The notes under the pieces are model-generated. The model ran no database searches. It saw only the letters and a program-made list of their open reading frames with translations, and was not told the DNA's origin. From positions 4,340,001 through 4,404,000 of the forward strand of contig NZ_CP084876.1 of the NCBI RefSeq assembly GCF_020525925.1: DNA of 64,000 nucleotides, written 5' to 3'. The translations under genes were made by a program, and so were the position numbers. Position 1 is the first letter of the stretch; each line of letters starts with the position of its first letter. Shown piece after piece: positions 49,335 through 58,925 of the stretch. This stretch comes from Klebsiella quasipneumoniae subsp. quasipneumoniae (lineage in GTDB: Bacteria; Pseudomonadota; Gammaproteobacteria; Enterobacterales; Enterobacteriaceae).

Positions 49335-51725
49335 ATGGCTGAAACAAAGTCTCAACAATCAAGGCTCCTGGTGACGCTGACTGCGCTATTTGCAGCGTTC
49401 TGCGGCCTCTATCTTTTAATCGGCGGAGCATGGCTGGTCGTGCTTGGCGGCTCCTGGTACTACCCCGTCGCCGGTCTGGTGATGCTGGGCGTGACCGTGA
49501 TGCTGTTCCGCGGCAAGCGCGCTGCGCTGTGGCTGTACGCCGCGCTGCTGCTGGCGACCATGATCTGGGGCGTCTGGGAAGTCGGCTTCGACTTCTGGGC
49601 GCTGACGCCGCGTAGCGATATCCTCGTCTTCTTTGGTATCTGGCTGATCCTGCCCTTTGTCTGGCGTCGTCTGCCGGTGCCTTCCGCTGGCGCCGTAGGC
49701 GCGCTGGTCGTCGCCTTGCTGATCAGCGGCGGCATGCTGACCTGGGCCGGTTTTAACGACCCGCAGGAGATCAACGGCACTCTGAGCGCCGACGCCACCC
49801 CGGCGGCGCCGATCTCCAACGTTGCCGACGGCGACTGGCCGGCCTATGGCCGCAACCAGGAAGGCCAGCGCTTCTCCCCGCTGAAGCAGATTAACGCCGA
49901 CAACGTGAAGAACCTGAAGGAAGCCTGGGTGTTCCGCACCGGCGACCTGAAACAGCCGAACGATCCGGGTGAAATCACTAACGAAGTGACGCCGATTAAA
50001 GTCGGCGACACGCTCTTCCTGTGTACCGCCCACCAGCGTCTGTTCGCGCTTGACGCCGCCTCCGGTAAAGAGAAGTGGCATTTTGACCCGCAGCTGAACG
50101 CCGACCCGTCGTTCCAGCACGTCACCTGCCGCGGTGTCTCGTATCACGAAGCGAAAGCGGATAACGCCCCTGCCGACGTCGTCGCCGACTGTCCGCGCCG
50201 CATTATCCTGCCGGTGAACGATGGTCGCCTGTTCGCAGTGAACGCCGACAACGGTAAGCTGTGCGAAACCTTTGCCAACAAAGGTATTCTCAACCTGCAG
50301 ACCAACATGCCGGTGACCACGCCGGGCATGTATGAACCCACTTCCCCGCCGATTATCACCGATAAGACCATCGTGATTGCCGGCGCAGTTACCGATAACT
50401 TCTCTACCCGCGAGCCGTCAGGCGTGATCCGCGGCTTTGATGTGAATACTGGTAAACTGCTGTGGGCCTTCGATCCGGGCGCGAAAGATCCGAACGCCAT
50501 CCCAAGCGATGAGCATCACTTCACGCTCAACTCACCCAACTCCTGGGCGCCTGCCGCCTACGACGCCAAACTGGATCTGGTCTATCTGCCGATGGGCGTG
50601 ACCACTCCGGATATCTGGGGCGGTAACCGCACGCCGGAGCAAGAGCGCTATGCCAGCTCGATTGTCGCGCTGAACGCCACCACCGGTAAGCTGGCCTGGA
50701 GCTACCAGACCGTCCACCACGATCTGTGGGATATGGACATGCCTTCCCAGCCGACGCTGGCTGACATTGAAGTCAACGGCAAAACCGTGCCGGTCGTCTA
50801 TGCTCCGGCGAAAACCGGCAACATCTTCGTGCTGGATCGCCGTAACGGCGAGCTGGTGGTCCCGGCCCCGGAAAAACCGGTTCCGCAGGGCGCCGCCAAA
50901 GGCGATTACGTCGCCAAAACCCAGCCGTTCTCCGATCTGAGCTTCCGTCCGAAGAAAGATCTGACCGGGGCGGACATGTGGGGCGCCACCATGTTCGACC
51001 AGCTGGTGTGCCGCGTGATTTTCCATCAGATGCGCTATGAGGGTATCTTCACCCCGCCATCTGAGCAGGGCACCCTCGTCTTCCCGGGTAACCTGGGGAT
51101 GTTTGAATGGGGCGGTATCTCCGTCGATCCGAACCGTCAGGTGGCTATCGCCAACCCGATGGCGCTGCCGTTCGTCTCTAAACTGATCCCACGCGGCCCG
51201 GGCAACCCAATGGAGCCGCCGAAAGATGCGAAAGGCTCAGGCACCGAGTCCGGCGTGCAGCCGCAGTACGGCGTCCCGTACGGCGTCACCCTGAACCCGT
51301 TCCTGTCGCCGTTCGGTCTGCCGTGCAAACAGCCGGCCTGGGGCTATATCTCCGCGCTGGATCTGAAAACTAACGAAGTGGTATGGAAAAAACGTATCGG
51401 TACCCCGCAGGACAGCCTGCCGTTCCCGATGCCAGTTAAACTCCCATTCACCATGGGTATGCCGATGCTGGGCGGTCCGATCTCCACGGCGGGCAACGTT
51501 CTGTTCATCGGCGCGACCGCGGATAACTACCTGCGCGCGTACAATATGAGCAACGGCGAGAAGCTGTGGGAAGCCCGTCTGCCAGCCGGCGGTCAGGCCA
51601 CCCCGATGACCTACGAAGTGAATGGCAAACAGTATGTTGTCATCTCTGCCGGCGGTCACGGCTCGTTCGGTACCAAAATGGGCGATTATATCGTCGCCTA
51701 TGCGCTCCCGGATGAGGCGAAATAA
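49335..51725 (+). CDS. gcd: Membrane-bound quinoprotein glucose dehydrogenase (PQQ)
   Basis: Oxidises glucose to gluconolactone on the periplasmic side and feeds electrons to ubiquinone. 796 residues. Five N-terminal TM helices (to about 140), then an eight-bladed PQQ propeller. DMDMPSQPTL holds the catalytic Asp and APAKTGNIFVLDR the PQQ-contacting Lys. The cofactor genes pqqA-F are not in this window. Klebsiella, unlike E. coli, usually makes its own PQQ. Confidence 0.96.
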   Translation: MAETKSQQSRLLVTLTALFAAFCGLYLLIGGAWLVVLGGSWYYPVAGLVMLGVTVMLFRGKRAALWLYAALLLATMIWGVWEVGFDFWALTPRSDILVFFGIWLILPFVWRRLPVPSAGAVGALVVALLISGGMLTWAGFNDPQEINGTLSADATPAAPISNVADGDWPAYGRNQEGQRFSPLKQINADNVKNLKEAWVFRTGDLKQPNDPGEITNEVTPIKVGDTLFLCTAHQRLFALDAASGKEKWHFDPQLNADPSFQHVTCRGVSYHEAKADNAPADVVADCPRRIILPVNDGRLFAVNADNGKLCETFANKGILNLQTNMPVTTPGMYEPTSPPIITDKTIVIAGAVTDNFSTREPSGVIRGFDVNTGKLLWAFDPGAKDPNAIPSDEHHFTLNSPNSWAPAAYDAKLDLVYLPMGVTTPDIWGGNRTPEQERYASSIVALNATTGKLAWSYQTVHHDLWDMDMPSQPTLADIEVNGKTVPVVYAPAKTGNIFVLDRRNGELVVPAPEKPVPQGAAKGDYVAKTQPFSDLSFRPKKDLTGADMWGATMFDQLVCRVIFHQMRYEGIFTPPSEQGTLVFPGNLGMFEWGGISVDPNRQVAIANPMALPFVSKLIPRGPGNPMEPPKDAKGSGTESGVQPQYGVPYGVTLNPFLSPFGLPCKQPAWGYISALDLKTNEVVWKKRIGTPQDSLPFPMPVKLPFTMGMPMLGGPISTAGNVLFIGATADNYLRAYNMSNGEKLWEARLPAGGQATPMTYEVNGKQYVVISAGGHGSFGTKMGDYIVAYALPDEAK

Positions 51726-51730
51726 AACGC

Positions 51731-51760
51731 AAAACGGCAACGAAAGTTGCCGTTTTTTTT
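51731..51760 (+). terminator. Terminator of gcd
   Basis: AAAACGGCAAC-GAAA-GTTGCCGTTTT followed by further T residues. Six bases past the stop; a classic intrinsic terminator that may also serve cueO from the other side. Confidence 0.95.
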
Positions 51761-51799
51761 GTCTTTATCCCCTCTCCCACGCGCCTGGGCTATACCGCC

Positions 51800-53401
51800 C
51801 TAAACCGTGAACCCCAACATCATCCCGGTGTCTTCATGTTCCAGCAGGTGGCAGTGGGCCATATAGGCAAACTCCTTCGGCGCCGGATGATCAAACTTCA
51901 CTAATACTTCACTCACGTCCCCTTCCACACGCACGGTGTCTTTCCAGCCGCGACGATGCGCCGCTGGCGGCTTGCCGTTTTCGCTCAGGATGCGGAACTG
52001 GGTGCCGTGGATATGGAACGGATGCAGCATCATGTCGCCCTTACCCGAAATCACCCAGCGCTCATACTGGCCTCTGGCGGCGGCGAACATCGGCACATTC
52101 ATGTCGAAGGCTTTGCCGTTGATGCGGTTGGCGTTATGGAAATCAAATCCCTTGCCCGACGACATGCCATGATCCATGCCGGACCCGTGGTTCATGTTGC
52201 TCATGTCGCCGTGGTGCATATTCCCCATGTCGCCCATCCCGCCGTGCCCCATCATGCCGTGATCCATTCCTGCCATCGCCTGATCGCCATATTTCTCCAT
52301 CAGCGCCTGCATGCCCATCCTGTCGAGCATCGGATCCATCGACAGCTGGAGCTGACGCTGCGTCAGCCCCGTCAGAGAAGGTAGCGCCGGCATAGCGGCC
52401 AGGGTATCCAGCAGCTTGCCGGAGGCAGGAATGACCAGCGGCTGGACGCGCAGTACCGGCTGTGGTTTATCAAAAGGCGCAATGGCCATGCCCATCTGAC
52501 CCACCGGCAGGGTCACCAGATCAAAAGGTTTGCCGTCGCTGGTGTCCACCAGCACCTCAAAACGCTCCCCCATCAAGACCGGCAACTCATTGACCTTCAC
52601 CGGCTCTGCCAGCAGACCGCCGTCGCTGGCCACCACGTACAGCGGGCGCTTATCGCTGGTCGCAAAATTGAGGGAACGGGCATTACAGCCGTTCAGCAAG
52701 CGCAGACGTAGCCAGCCGCGCGGGGCGGCATGTTCAGGATAGAGAGCGCCATTGGTCAGCAGCGTATCGCCAAACCAGCCGACGGCAGCGCTCATCACAT
52801 CCAGCTGATAATCAATTTCGCCAGCGGCGGTAAACTTCTTGTCCTGCACAATCACCGGTACATCATCGATTCCCCACTGCTTCGGCAACAGCAGGCGTCC
52901 GCTCTCTTCATCCTCGATCAGCACCAGCCCCGCCAGCCCCATCGCCACCTGCCGACCGGTGGTCCCGTGCTGATGCGGGTGAAACCAGCAGGTGGCCGCC
53001 CGCTGCGTTGGGGTGAAGCTCACCGTCCGAGTGGCGCCCGGGGCGATGACCCCCTGTGGTCCTCCGTCGACCTCGCCCGGTACCTCCAGACCATGCCAGT
53101 GCAGCGTCGTCTCCTCTGCCAGCTGGTTGGTAATGTCCACCGTGATAGCCTTCCCCTGCGTCAGCTGCAGCGCGGGACCCAGTAGCGAGCCGTTATACCC
53201 CCAGGTGGTGGCGTTCAAAGCGCCAAACTGCGTTTTGCCCGCCTGGATGGTCAGCGCGATACGGTTGCGCGCATCAGCCGTCAACAGCGGCGGTACCGGC
53301 AGGGCCGGGCGACTGGCCGCAAAGACCGCACGGCTCCAAAGCGGTAACGCGCTGGCCATGCTGACCGCGGCGGTCAGTTTGAGGAAGTCTCGACGTTGCA
53401 T
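51800..53401 (-). CDS. cueO: Multicopper oxidase CueO
   Basis: Periplasmic cuprous oxidase that protects against copper. 533 residues with a Tat signal (MQRRDFLKL). Copper ligands HWHG, HPHQHG, HPFHIHG and [14 protein letters not shown] Met/His-rich insert (about residues 375-415, [10 protein letters not shown]...) covers the T1 site as in E. coli and binds Cu(I). ATG 53401 has AAGGA 7 nt upstream and is preferred over GTG 53407. Confidence 0.96.
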   Translation of the reverse strand: MQRRDFLKLTAAVSMASALPLWSRAVFAASRPALPVPPLLTADARNRIALTIQAGKTQFGALNATTWGYNGSLLGPALQLTQGKAITVDITNQLAEETTLHWHGLEVPGEVDGGPQGVIAPGATRTVSFTPTQRAATCWFHPHQHGTTGRQVAMGLAGLVLIEDEESGRLLLPKQWGIDDVPVIVQDKKFTAAGEIDYQLDVMSAAVGWFGDTLLTNGALYPEHAAPRGWLRLRLLNGCNARSLNFATSDKRPLYVVASDGGLLAEPVKVNELPVLMGERFEVLVDTSDGKPFDLVTLPVGQMGMAIAPFDKPQPVLRVQPLVIPASGKLLDTLAAMPALPSLTGLTQRQLQLSMDPMLDRMGMQALMEKYGDQAMAGMDHGMMGHGGMGDMGNMHHGDMSNMNHGSGMDHGMSSGKGFDFHNANRINGKAFDMNVPMFAAARGQYERWVISGKGDMMLHPFHIHGTQFRILSENGKPPAAHRRGWKDTVRVEGDVSEVLVKFDHPAPKEFAYMAHCHLLEHEDTGMMLGFTV

Positions 53402-53435
53402 ATTCACATCCTTTTATTCTGCGGGCGAATATTTG

Positions 53436-53466
53436 AGCTTAAACCCTACCGTAACGGGAAGGTCAA
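53436..53466 (-). promoter_or_regulatory. CueR-type copper promoter of cueO
   Basis: Minus strand -35 TTGACC (53461-53466) and -10 TAAGCT (53436-53441) are 19 bp apart, the long spacing used by MerR-family activators. The spacer holds the imperfect dyad CCTTCCCG...GGTAGGG, the CueR pattern. Confidence 0.88.
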
Positions 53467-53546
53467 GCAGAAGAGTAAGAATAAAGATCGGCGCTGTGTA
53501 AAGAAGTATGCTAATTTGAAGCGTCGGTGATCTAACGGTAGAAAAA

Positions 53547-53894
53547 ATGAAGACGCTTTTCAGAACAATGGTACTCGGCAGCCTGCTTACTCTCTCCGCC
53601 AACAGCTACGCGCTCAGCGAATCAGAAGCGGAAGACATGGCTGATTTAACCGCGGTTTTTGTGTTTCTGAAAAACGACTGTGGCTACCAGAACCTGCCCA
53701 ACACGCAGATCCGTCGCGCCCTGGTGTTCTTTGCCCAGCAGAACCAATGGGACCTGAGCAACTACGACAGCTACAACATGAAAGCGCTTGGCGAAGACAG
53801 CTATCGCGATCTCAGCGGCATTAACCTTCCGACGGCGAAAAAATGTAAAGCGCTGGCCCGCGATTCACTTAGCCTGCTGGCTTACGTCAAATAA
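53547..53894 (+). CDS. yacC: PulS/OutS-like pilotin family protein YacC
   Basis: 115 residues with a cleavable signal (about 1-22, ...ANSYA/LS) and no lipobox, so a soluble periplasmic protein. FVFLKNDCGYQNLP ... QNQWDLSNY ... AKKCKALARDSL follows the same spacing as PulS in this window, including both cysteines. E. coli YacC is near-identical. Function is unknown; a role in secretin handling is a family-based guess. Confidence 0.9.
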   Translation: MKTLFRTMVLGSLLTLSANSYALSESEAEDMADLTAVFVFLKNDCGYQNLPNTQIRRALVFFAQQNQWDLSNYDSYNMKALGEDSYRDLSGINLPTAKKCKALARDSLSLLAYVK

Positions 53895-53900
53895 TTTCCC

Positions 53901-53927
53901 GCGCGGGCGGCAACGCGCCGCGCTTTT
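53901..53927 (+). terminator. Terminator of yacC
   Basis: GCGCGGGCG-GCAA-CGCGCCGCGC (one bulged base) followed by TTTT, 7 bp after the stop. Separates yacC from the following pair. Confidence 0.75.
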
Positions 53928-53939
53928 CCCCGACTCACC

Positions 53940-54139
53940 CGCCTTTAATATTTACCATTATTATTTTATACAAAATAAACTTTATCTACCTCGCAATACA
54001 TCAAGCCAATAAATAAATTAAACCCGTACTAACAGCCCTGGCAGATAAAAACAATAAAATATCCCTAACGATATATTGCAAAATAAAAAGCAGCCTTTTA
54101 GAATCCGTTGAAAATATATCTACTTCATGGACTGAAATT
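53940..54139 (+). promoter_or_regulatory. AT-rich upstream region of the lipoprotein/FKBP pair
   Basis: About 200 bp of strongly AT-rich DNA, rich in A and T runs, in a GC-rich chromosome. It must carry the promoter of the next two genes and looks like H-NS-type silenced DNA. No specific regulator site was recognised. Confidence 0.6.
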
Positions 54140-54550
54140 GTGAATATCTCGCTGACTCTTCGTATTATTCCACTTGCCGCTATGTTATTAGCCGGCTGTA
54201 GCAATACCGCCCCTCGCCAGCAGGTAAAACCGCTCACCACCCCGCTAACGTCGCAGCAGCAGGCAGAGCAGGAGCGAGCGGCCAGCGAACAAGCGCGCAT
54301 TGAATCCTGCCGACAGGCGCTGGACTCGCTAAAAGAGGTTAACCCACAGCAGGCAACCAAACTCAGCAATGACTTCAATGCCTTAGTGCGTGCGGCGTCA
54401 CAATACAACAGCGTGCGCGAGAAAGTGGCGGATCCCACCCGGCTTGGCATTGACTCCATGTATCAGTTTAAATCCATCAAATTGTGCGCCGATATTCAGA
54501 AAACGCTAATCGATAGCCTGGTACAGCGGGGTGAAAGCAAGCAGCCATGA
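54140..54550 (+). CDS. Small putative outer-membrane lipoprotein, function unknown
   Basis: 136 residues from GTG 54140; no stronger start or ribosome site is visible. Signal MNISLTLRIIPLAAMLLAGC ends in lipobox LAGC with lipidated Cys20 and Ser at +2, favouring outer-membrane sorting. The mature part is helical and Gln/Glu-rich, with two further cysteines (in IESCRQAL and IKLCADI) that could pair. The last 4 nt overlap the start of the coiled-coil FKBP gene (ATGA), so the two are almost surely co-expressed. I do not recognise the family and recall no K-12 counterpart at this position. Confidence 0.8.
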   Translation: MNISLTLRIIPLAAMLLAGCSNTAPRQQVKPLTTPLTSQQQAEQERAASEQARIESCRQALDSLKEVNPQQATKLSNDFNALVRAASQYNSVREKVADPTRLGIDSMYQFKSIKLCADIQKTLIDSLVQRGESKQP

Positions 54551-56394
54551 ACAGAGCCGCCACGCTGACCCTCAACGCGCCCCTGCTGATGCTCGTCGCG
54601 GCGCTGGCGCTTTCAACACCTTTCTTCGCCGGCGCCGCGCCGGCGTTTCTTGACTACGCCCAGCAGCAAACCCAGGCGCATGTAAAAAGCGATGCTGCAA
54701 CCGCAAAGCAAACGTCAGGCGATCGTCAACCTGCGGATAATAAAAAAAAGACACCCAATACCGCACAATTGCAAAAAAGAATCGTCAGCCAGCAGGCGAC
54801 GATTGAGCAAAAAAATAAAACTATTCAGCAATTAAAAAAACAGCTTGCTAACACTCCGGCCACAGAAACCTCCATCGCGAATGAGCAAGCGGCCTTAAAT
54901 AACAAAATAAAAGAATTACAGATCGCCTTAACCGCCGCCACCGCGAAAAATGAGGCGTTAATTAAAAAAGAAGGCGCAGTCCAGAATACGACTCTGCAGC
55001 AAAGTCAGGCCGCCGCGCTGAAGCAGATCCAACAATTAACGTCACAGCTTCAGCAAGCCGCAGCTGAAAATAAACGGCTCAGCGCCAGCCTCACCGCTCT
55101 GAAGACAGATAAGCAGACGCTGGCTAACCGGCTCGCCGCGGCAGAGAAGGCGCAGCAGACCACCCTCGACCAGGTCAAAACCCTTAACGCCGACAAACAG
55201 CCGCTGGTCAACCGGCTGGCGGCGACGGAAAAAGAGAAGCAGACCGCCCTCGACCAGGTCAAAACCCTTAACGCCGATAAGCAGTCTCTGGCTAACCGGC
55301 TGGCGGCGACGGAAAAAGAGAAACAGACCGCCCTCGACCAGATCAAAGCCCTTAACGCCGACAAACAGCCGTTGGTCAACCGGCTGGCGGCGGCGGAAAA
55401 AGAGAAGCAGACCGCCCTCGACCAGATCAAAGCCCTTAACACCGACAAACAGCCGTTGGTCAACCGGCTGGCGGCGGCGGAAAAAGAGAAGCAGACCGCC
55501 CTCGACCAGATCAAAGCCCTTAACGCCGATAAGCAGTCGCTGGCTAACCGGCTCGCAGCGGCGGAGAAAGCGCCATCGAGCCGTGCCGATGCCGCCGTGG
55601 CGGCAAAAGATGAGCCCCCCGAGATGGCGGCCATAGTGGCGGCCTATCGCCTGCAGGCGGACAAAGATAACGCCCAGCTGCGGATGAAAGAGGATGAAAT
55701 CCAGCTGCTGCGGACGCAGCTGACGGTCCCGCCGAGAAATACCACCGGCAAAACCGCCGCCAAACTCAGCGCGCCAGGTGAACAGCAGGCTTACGCCATC
55801 GGCGCCTCGATGGGTACAGAGGCGCTTAATGTCCTCACGACTCGTCGCACTCAGGGAGTTAACGTCGACGCTGGCCTGGTGCTGCAGGGCATCGAAGATG
55901 CTTTCAGCGGCCAGCTTCGCCTCGGCGAACAGGAGCGTAACAAAGCGCTGTTTGACATTTCACAGCAGGTTTTCCAGAACCTGAATAAAATCGAGCAGAA
56001 AAACATCAGCGCCGGTCAGAAATACCAGCAGGCGTTTGCGCGCAAAAAAGGTGTGGTCTTCAAAGAGGGCGTCTACAGCCGTATCGATTACCCGGGTAAA
56101 GGAAAAATTAGCGGCAACGATCTGGTGACCGTGGTGATCAAAGAGATGCTGACGGACGGAACGGTGATCAATGATATGGAGACGAAAGATCAGGCGCTTA
56201 CCCAGAAACTGGATGCCTATCCCCCGGTATTTCGCGGGCCGCTGAAGCGCCTGCAGAACCACGGCTCCGTGACGCTGGTCGTCCCGCCCGACAAAGCCTA
56301 TGGCAGTAAAGGGTTGCCACCGAAGATCCCCCCAGGCGCCACCATGGTCTATTCCGTGCGGATAGTGGATAGCCAACCCGCGCCGGTAAAATAG
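54547..56394 (+). CDS. Exported coiled-coil repeat protein with C-terminal FKBP-type domain
   Basis: 615 residues. Signal peptide about 1-30 (MLVAALALSTPFFAGAA). Residues about 70-345 form a long predicted coiled coil; 185-342 are 5.6 copies of a 28-residue (four-heptad) unit like LNADKQPLVNRLAA-EKEKQTALDQ. An FKBP_N-like dimerisation domain follows (about 408-500), then an FKBP_C domain (about 515-612) with VVPPDKAYG and IPPGATMVYSV. Usual FKBP active-site residues are changed: VIPGW reads YPPVF (558-562) and FDNS-type reads INDM; Tyr585 is kept. Peptidyl-prolyl isomerase activity is therefore doubtful. The first half is AT-richer than the rest. Confidence 0.85.
   Translation: MNRAATLTLNAPLLMLVAALALSTPFFAGAAPAFLDYAQQQTQAHVKSDAATAKQTSGDRQPADNKKKTPNTAQLQKRIVSQQATIEQKNKTIQQLKKQLANTPATETSIANEQAALNNKIKELQIALTAATAKNEALIKKEGAVQNTTLQQSQAAALKQIQQLTSQLQQAAAENKRLSASLTALKTDKQTLANRLAAAEKAQQTTLDQVKTLNADKQPLVNRLAATEKEKQTALDQVKTLNADKQSLANRLAATEKEKQTALDQIKALNADKQPLVNRLAAAEKEKQTALDQIKALNTDKQPLVNRLAAAEKEKQTALDQIKALNADKQSLANRLAAAEKAPSSRADAAVAAKDEPPEMAAIVAAYRLQADKDNAQLRMKEDEIQLLRTQLTVPPRNTTGKTAAKLSAPGEQQAYAIGASMGTEALNVLTTRRTQGVNVDAGLVLQGIEDAFSGQLRLGEQERNKALFDISQQVFQNLNKIEQKNISAGQKYQQAFARKKGVVFKEGVYSRIDYPGKGKISGNDLVTVVIKEMLTDGTVINDMETKDQALTQKLDAYPPVFRGPLKRLQNHGSVTLVVPPDKAYGSKGLPPKIPPGATMVYSVRIVDSQPAPVK
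55099..55572 (+). repeat. 84-bp in-frame direct repeats, 5.6 units
   Basis: Units start at 55099, 55183, 55267, 55351, 55435 and 55519 (the last partial). Neighbouring units are nearly identical at the DNA level and mix two variants (QPLVN/QSLAN and QVKT/QIKA), a sign of recent duplication or gene conversion. Copy number should vary between strains. Confidence 0.95.
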
Positions 56395-56405
56395 CCCTGT
56401 CTCCC

Positions 56406-56431
56406 CACCGCCCTCTCCGGGCGGTGCTGTT
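56406..56431 (+). terminator. Terminator after the FKBP gene
   Basis: CACCGCCC-TCTCC-GGGCGGTG followed by CTGTTATT, 12 bp past the stop. It separates the unit from speED. Confidence 0.75.
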
Positions 56432-56541
56432 ATTCCTACCGCATTGCTGCAATAACCGCCGTGCATCCTCATCTATAGTTGTCTATGATGTTGCACTCGT
56501 TTTACGGGTGTAACAGATGTTAACGAAGGAGGAGCCTCACC

Positions 56542-57402
56542 GTGGCCGATAATCCACTGTGGCATGAAACGCTGCATGACCATTTTGGTCAGTACTTTAG
56601 CGTTGATAACGTGCTGTACCACGAAAAAACCGATCATCAGGATCTGATCATCTTTGACAACCGCGCCTTTGGCCGGGTGATGGCGCTGGATGGCGTCGTG
56701 CAAACCACCGAACGCGATGAGTTTATCTATCACGAAATGATGACCCACGTGCCGCTGCTGGCTCACGGCAACGCCAAGCATGTCCTGATCATCGGCGGCG
56801 GCGATGGCGCGATGCTGCGCGAAGTCTCTCGTCATCGCAGCATCGAAAGCATCACCATGGTGGAAATCGACGCCGGGGTGGTCTCATTCTGCCGCCAGTA
56901 CCTGCCCAACCATAGCGCCGGCGCCTATGACGATCCGCGCTTTACGCTGGTGATTGATGATGGCGTCAATTTTGTTAACCAGACGACGCAAACGTTTGAT
57001 GTGATCATTTCGGACTGTACCGACCCTATTGGCCCGGGGGAAAGCCTCTTCACCTCGGCTTTTTATGAAGGCTGCAAACGCTGCCTGAATCCGGGAGGGA
57101 TTTTCGTTGCGCAGAACGGCGTCTGCTTCCTGCAGCAGGATGAAGCGGTCGGTAGCCATCGCAAACTGAGCCACTATTTTCGCGACGTCAGCTTCTACCA
57201 GGCGGCGATTCCGACCTATTACGGCGGGATAATGACCTTTGCCTGGGCGAGCGACAACGAGGCGCTGCGCCATCTTTCCAGCGAAATCATTCAGGCGCGC
57301 TTTCACAAAGCCAACCTGACCTGCCGTTACTACAATCCGGCAATCCATACGGCGGCCTTCGCCTTACCACAATATCTGCATGATGCTCTGTCCGCACCGT
57401 GA
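56542..57402 (+). CDS. speE: Spermidine synthase
   Basis: Transfers the aminopropyl group of decarboxylated SAM to putrescine. The MTA by-product is cleared by MtnN, encoded at the other end of this window. 286 residues. [12 protein letters not shown] is the co-substrate loop and [14 protein letters not shown] the catalytic Asp region. AAGGAGGAG precedes the GTG-adjacent start MADNPLWHE. Pairs with speD, 24 bp downstream. Confidence 0.96.
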   Translation: MADNPLWHETLHDHFGQYFSVDNVLYHEKTDHQDLIIFDNRAFGRVMALDGVVQTTERDEFIYHEMMTHVPLLAHGNAKHVLIIGGGDGAMLREVSRHRSIESITMVEIDAGVVSFCRQYLPNHSAGAYDDPRFTLVIDDGVNFVNQTTQTFDVIISDCTDPIGPGESLFTSAFYEGCKRCLNPGGIFVAQNGVCFLQQDEAVGSHRKLSHYFRDVSFYQAAIPTYYGGIMTFAWASDNEALRHLSSEIIQARFHKANLTCRYYNPAIHTAAFALPQYLHDALSAP

Positions 57403-57426
57403 AGCGAAATAAGGGGGTGAACTAAA

Positions 57427-58221
57427 TTGAAAAAATTGAAGCTGCACGGCTTTAACAACCTGACCAAAAGCCTGAGTTTTTGTATCTACGATATCTGTTA
57501 CGCCAAAACGGCAGAAGAGCGCGACGGCTACATCGCCTATATCGACGAACTTTATAATGCCAATCGCCTGACAGAGATCCTGAGCGAAACCTGCTCTATT
57601 ATTGGCGCTAATATCCTGAATATCGCCCGCCAGGATTATGAACCCCAGGGCGCCAGCGTGACCATTCTGGTAAGCGAAGAGCCCGTCGACCCGCGGCTTA
57701 TCGACCAGACCGAACACCCCGGCCCGCTGCCTGAAACCGTGGTCGCCCATCTCGATAAAAGCCATATCTGCGTGCATACCTATCCGGAGAGTCACCCGGA
57801 AGGCGGCCTGTGCACCTTCCGCGCCGATATCGAAGTCTCTACCTGCGGGGTTATTTCACCGCTCAAAGCGCTGAACTATCTGATTCACCAGCTGGAATCG
57901 GACATTGTGACCATTGACTACCGCGTGCGTGGCTTTACCCGCGACATCAATGGGATGAAGCATTTTATCGATCATGAAATCAACTCAATTCAGAACTTTA
58001 TGTCTGACGATATGAAGTCGCTGTATGACATGGTCGACGTCAACGTTTATCAGGAAAATATCTTCCATACCAAAATGTTGCTTAAGGAGTTCGACCTTAA
58101 GCATTACATGTTCCATACCCGACCGGAAGAGTTGACCGCTGAAGAGCGCAAGGTCATTACCGACCTGCTGTGGAAAGAGATGCGCGAGATTTACTACGGC
58201 CGCAATATTCCTGCCGTGTAA
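57427..58221 (+). CDS. speD: S-adenosylmethionine decarboxylase (TTG start)
   Basis: Makes decarboxylated SAM for SpeE. 264 residues, starting at TTG 57427 behind AAGGGGGTG, as in E. coli. The proenzyme cleaves itself at Lys111-Ser112 ([10 protein letters not shown]) to form the pyruvoyl cofactor. Confidence 0.96.
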   Translation: MKKLKLHGFNNLTKSLSFCIYDICYAKTAEERDGYIAYIDELYNANRLTEILSETCSIIGANILNIARQDYEPQGASVTILVSEEPVDPRLIDQTEHPGPLPETVVAHLDKSHICVHTYPESHPEGGLCTFRADIEVSTCGVISPLKALNYLIHQLESDIVTIDYRVRGFTRDINGMKHFIDHEINSIQNFMSDDMKSLYDMVDVNVYQENIFHTKMLLKEFDLKHYMFHTRPEELTAEERKVITDLLWKEMREIYYGRNIPAV

Positions 58222-58231
58222 TGCCTCAAAT

Positions 58232-58372
58232 GCCCGGCGGCGATTTTGCGCGCCGGGCCTGGGTTCTGCGCCGGCGGGAAGCGGGGAAAGGTACTCGTCG
58301 CGACCGGAGATGTGCCCTGCGCACGCGACGCTTAGCCGGGCTACGGTTTTCCTCAGCCCGGCGCACAACGAG
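58232..58372. repeat. Hairpin and REP-like element after speD
   Basis: GCCCGGCG...CGCCGGGC (58232-58258) resembles a terminator. It is followed by a REP-like pair AGCCGGGCT / CAGCCCGGC (near 58335-58365) in the gap between convergent speD and yacL. Confidence 0.75.
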
Positions 58373-58375
58373 TCA

Positions 58376-58738
58376 TCAACGCTGCTGCATAAACTCACGA
58401 TAGGCGGCAACCACCTGCAGGAAATCCTCAACACCACACAGAGAGAGGCTTTCTTCGTCGTAGTAGCTCATCCCCTCCTCGATTTCGTCGCCGGAAAATT
58501 CCAGCTGATTGGCGCGGATCATCACCTCTTCGCCATCCAGCCACAGCGTATATTCATGTCCGGCACGCTGCCAGGAACGTTCACTGCCTTTCACGGTGCG
58601 CGCAGCCTGCTCCACTTCGTCAAGCAGAGCAAGATTGTCTTTCACCTCCTCGTTGAACCAGTGGCCAATCGCCTCGTGATCCATCGACATTCGCACCTTT
58701 ACCACTCCGGTAATATCGCGCAGAAATTCGTAGTCCAT
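58376..58738 (-). CDS. yacL: UPF0231 family protein YacL
   Basis: 120-residue acidic cytoplasmic protein, nearly identical in layout to E. coli YacL ([19 protein letters not shown]). No catalytic motif is seen. Downstream of acnB on the same strand, but separated by an acnB terminator. Function unknown. Confidence 0.93.
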   Translation of the reverse strand: MDYEFLRDITGVVKVRMSMDHEAIGHWFNEEVKDNLALLDEVEQAARTVKGSERSWQRAGHEYTLWLDGEEVMIRANQLEFSGDEIEEGMSYYDEESLSLCGVEDFLQVVAAYREFMQQR

Positions 58739-58845
58739 CGTCTTTTCCTCTGCAAGGGCAATGCGTCACCGCTGCACTGTACCCATGGAGTAATTATCGC
58801 AGCAGACCGAAAGAAAAAAAGCGTAACAGGCAGGAGGTTTGGAAA

Positions 58846-58881
58846 TAAAAATGCCCGGTGATGCAATGTTCACCGGGCATT
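58846..58881 (-). terminator. Terminator of acnB
   Basis: On the minus strand AATGCCCGGTGA-(loop)-TCACCGGGCATT is followed by TTTATTT. Starts about 45 bp after the acnB stop. Confidence 0.93.
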
Positions 58882-58925
58882 GGGGAGTTTGTAGCCAAAC
58901 GGTCAGCCAGGCTGACCGGATGGTT

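Noticed and set aside
55099..55572. Regular 84-bp direct repeats, at first sight array-like
   Set aside because: Units are contiguous, with no unique spacers, and lie in frame in a long coding sequence, so this is a protein repeat and not a CRISPR array.
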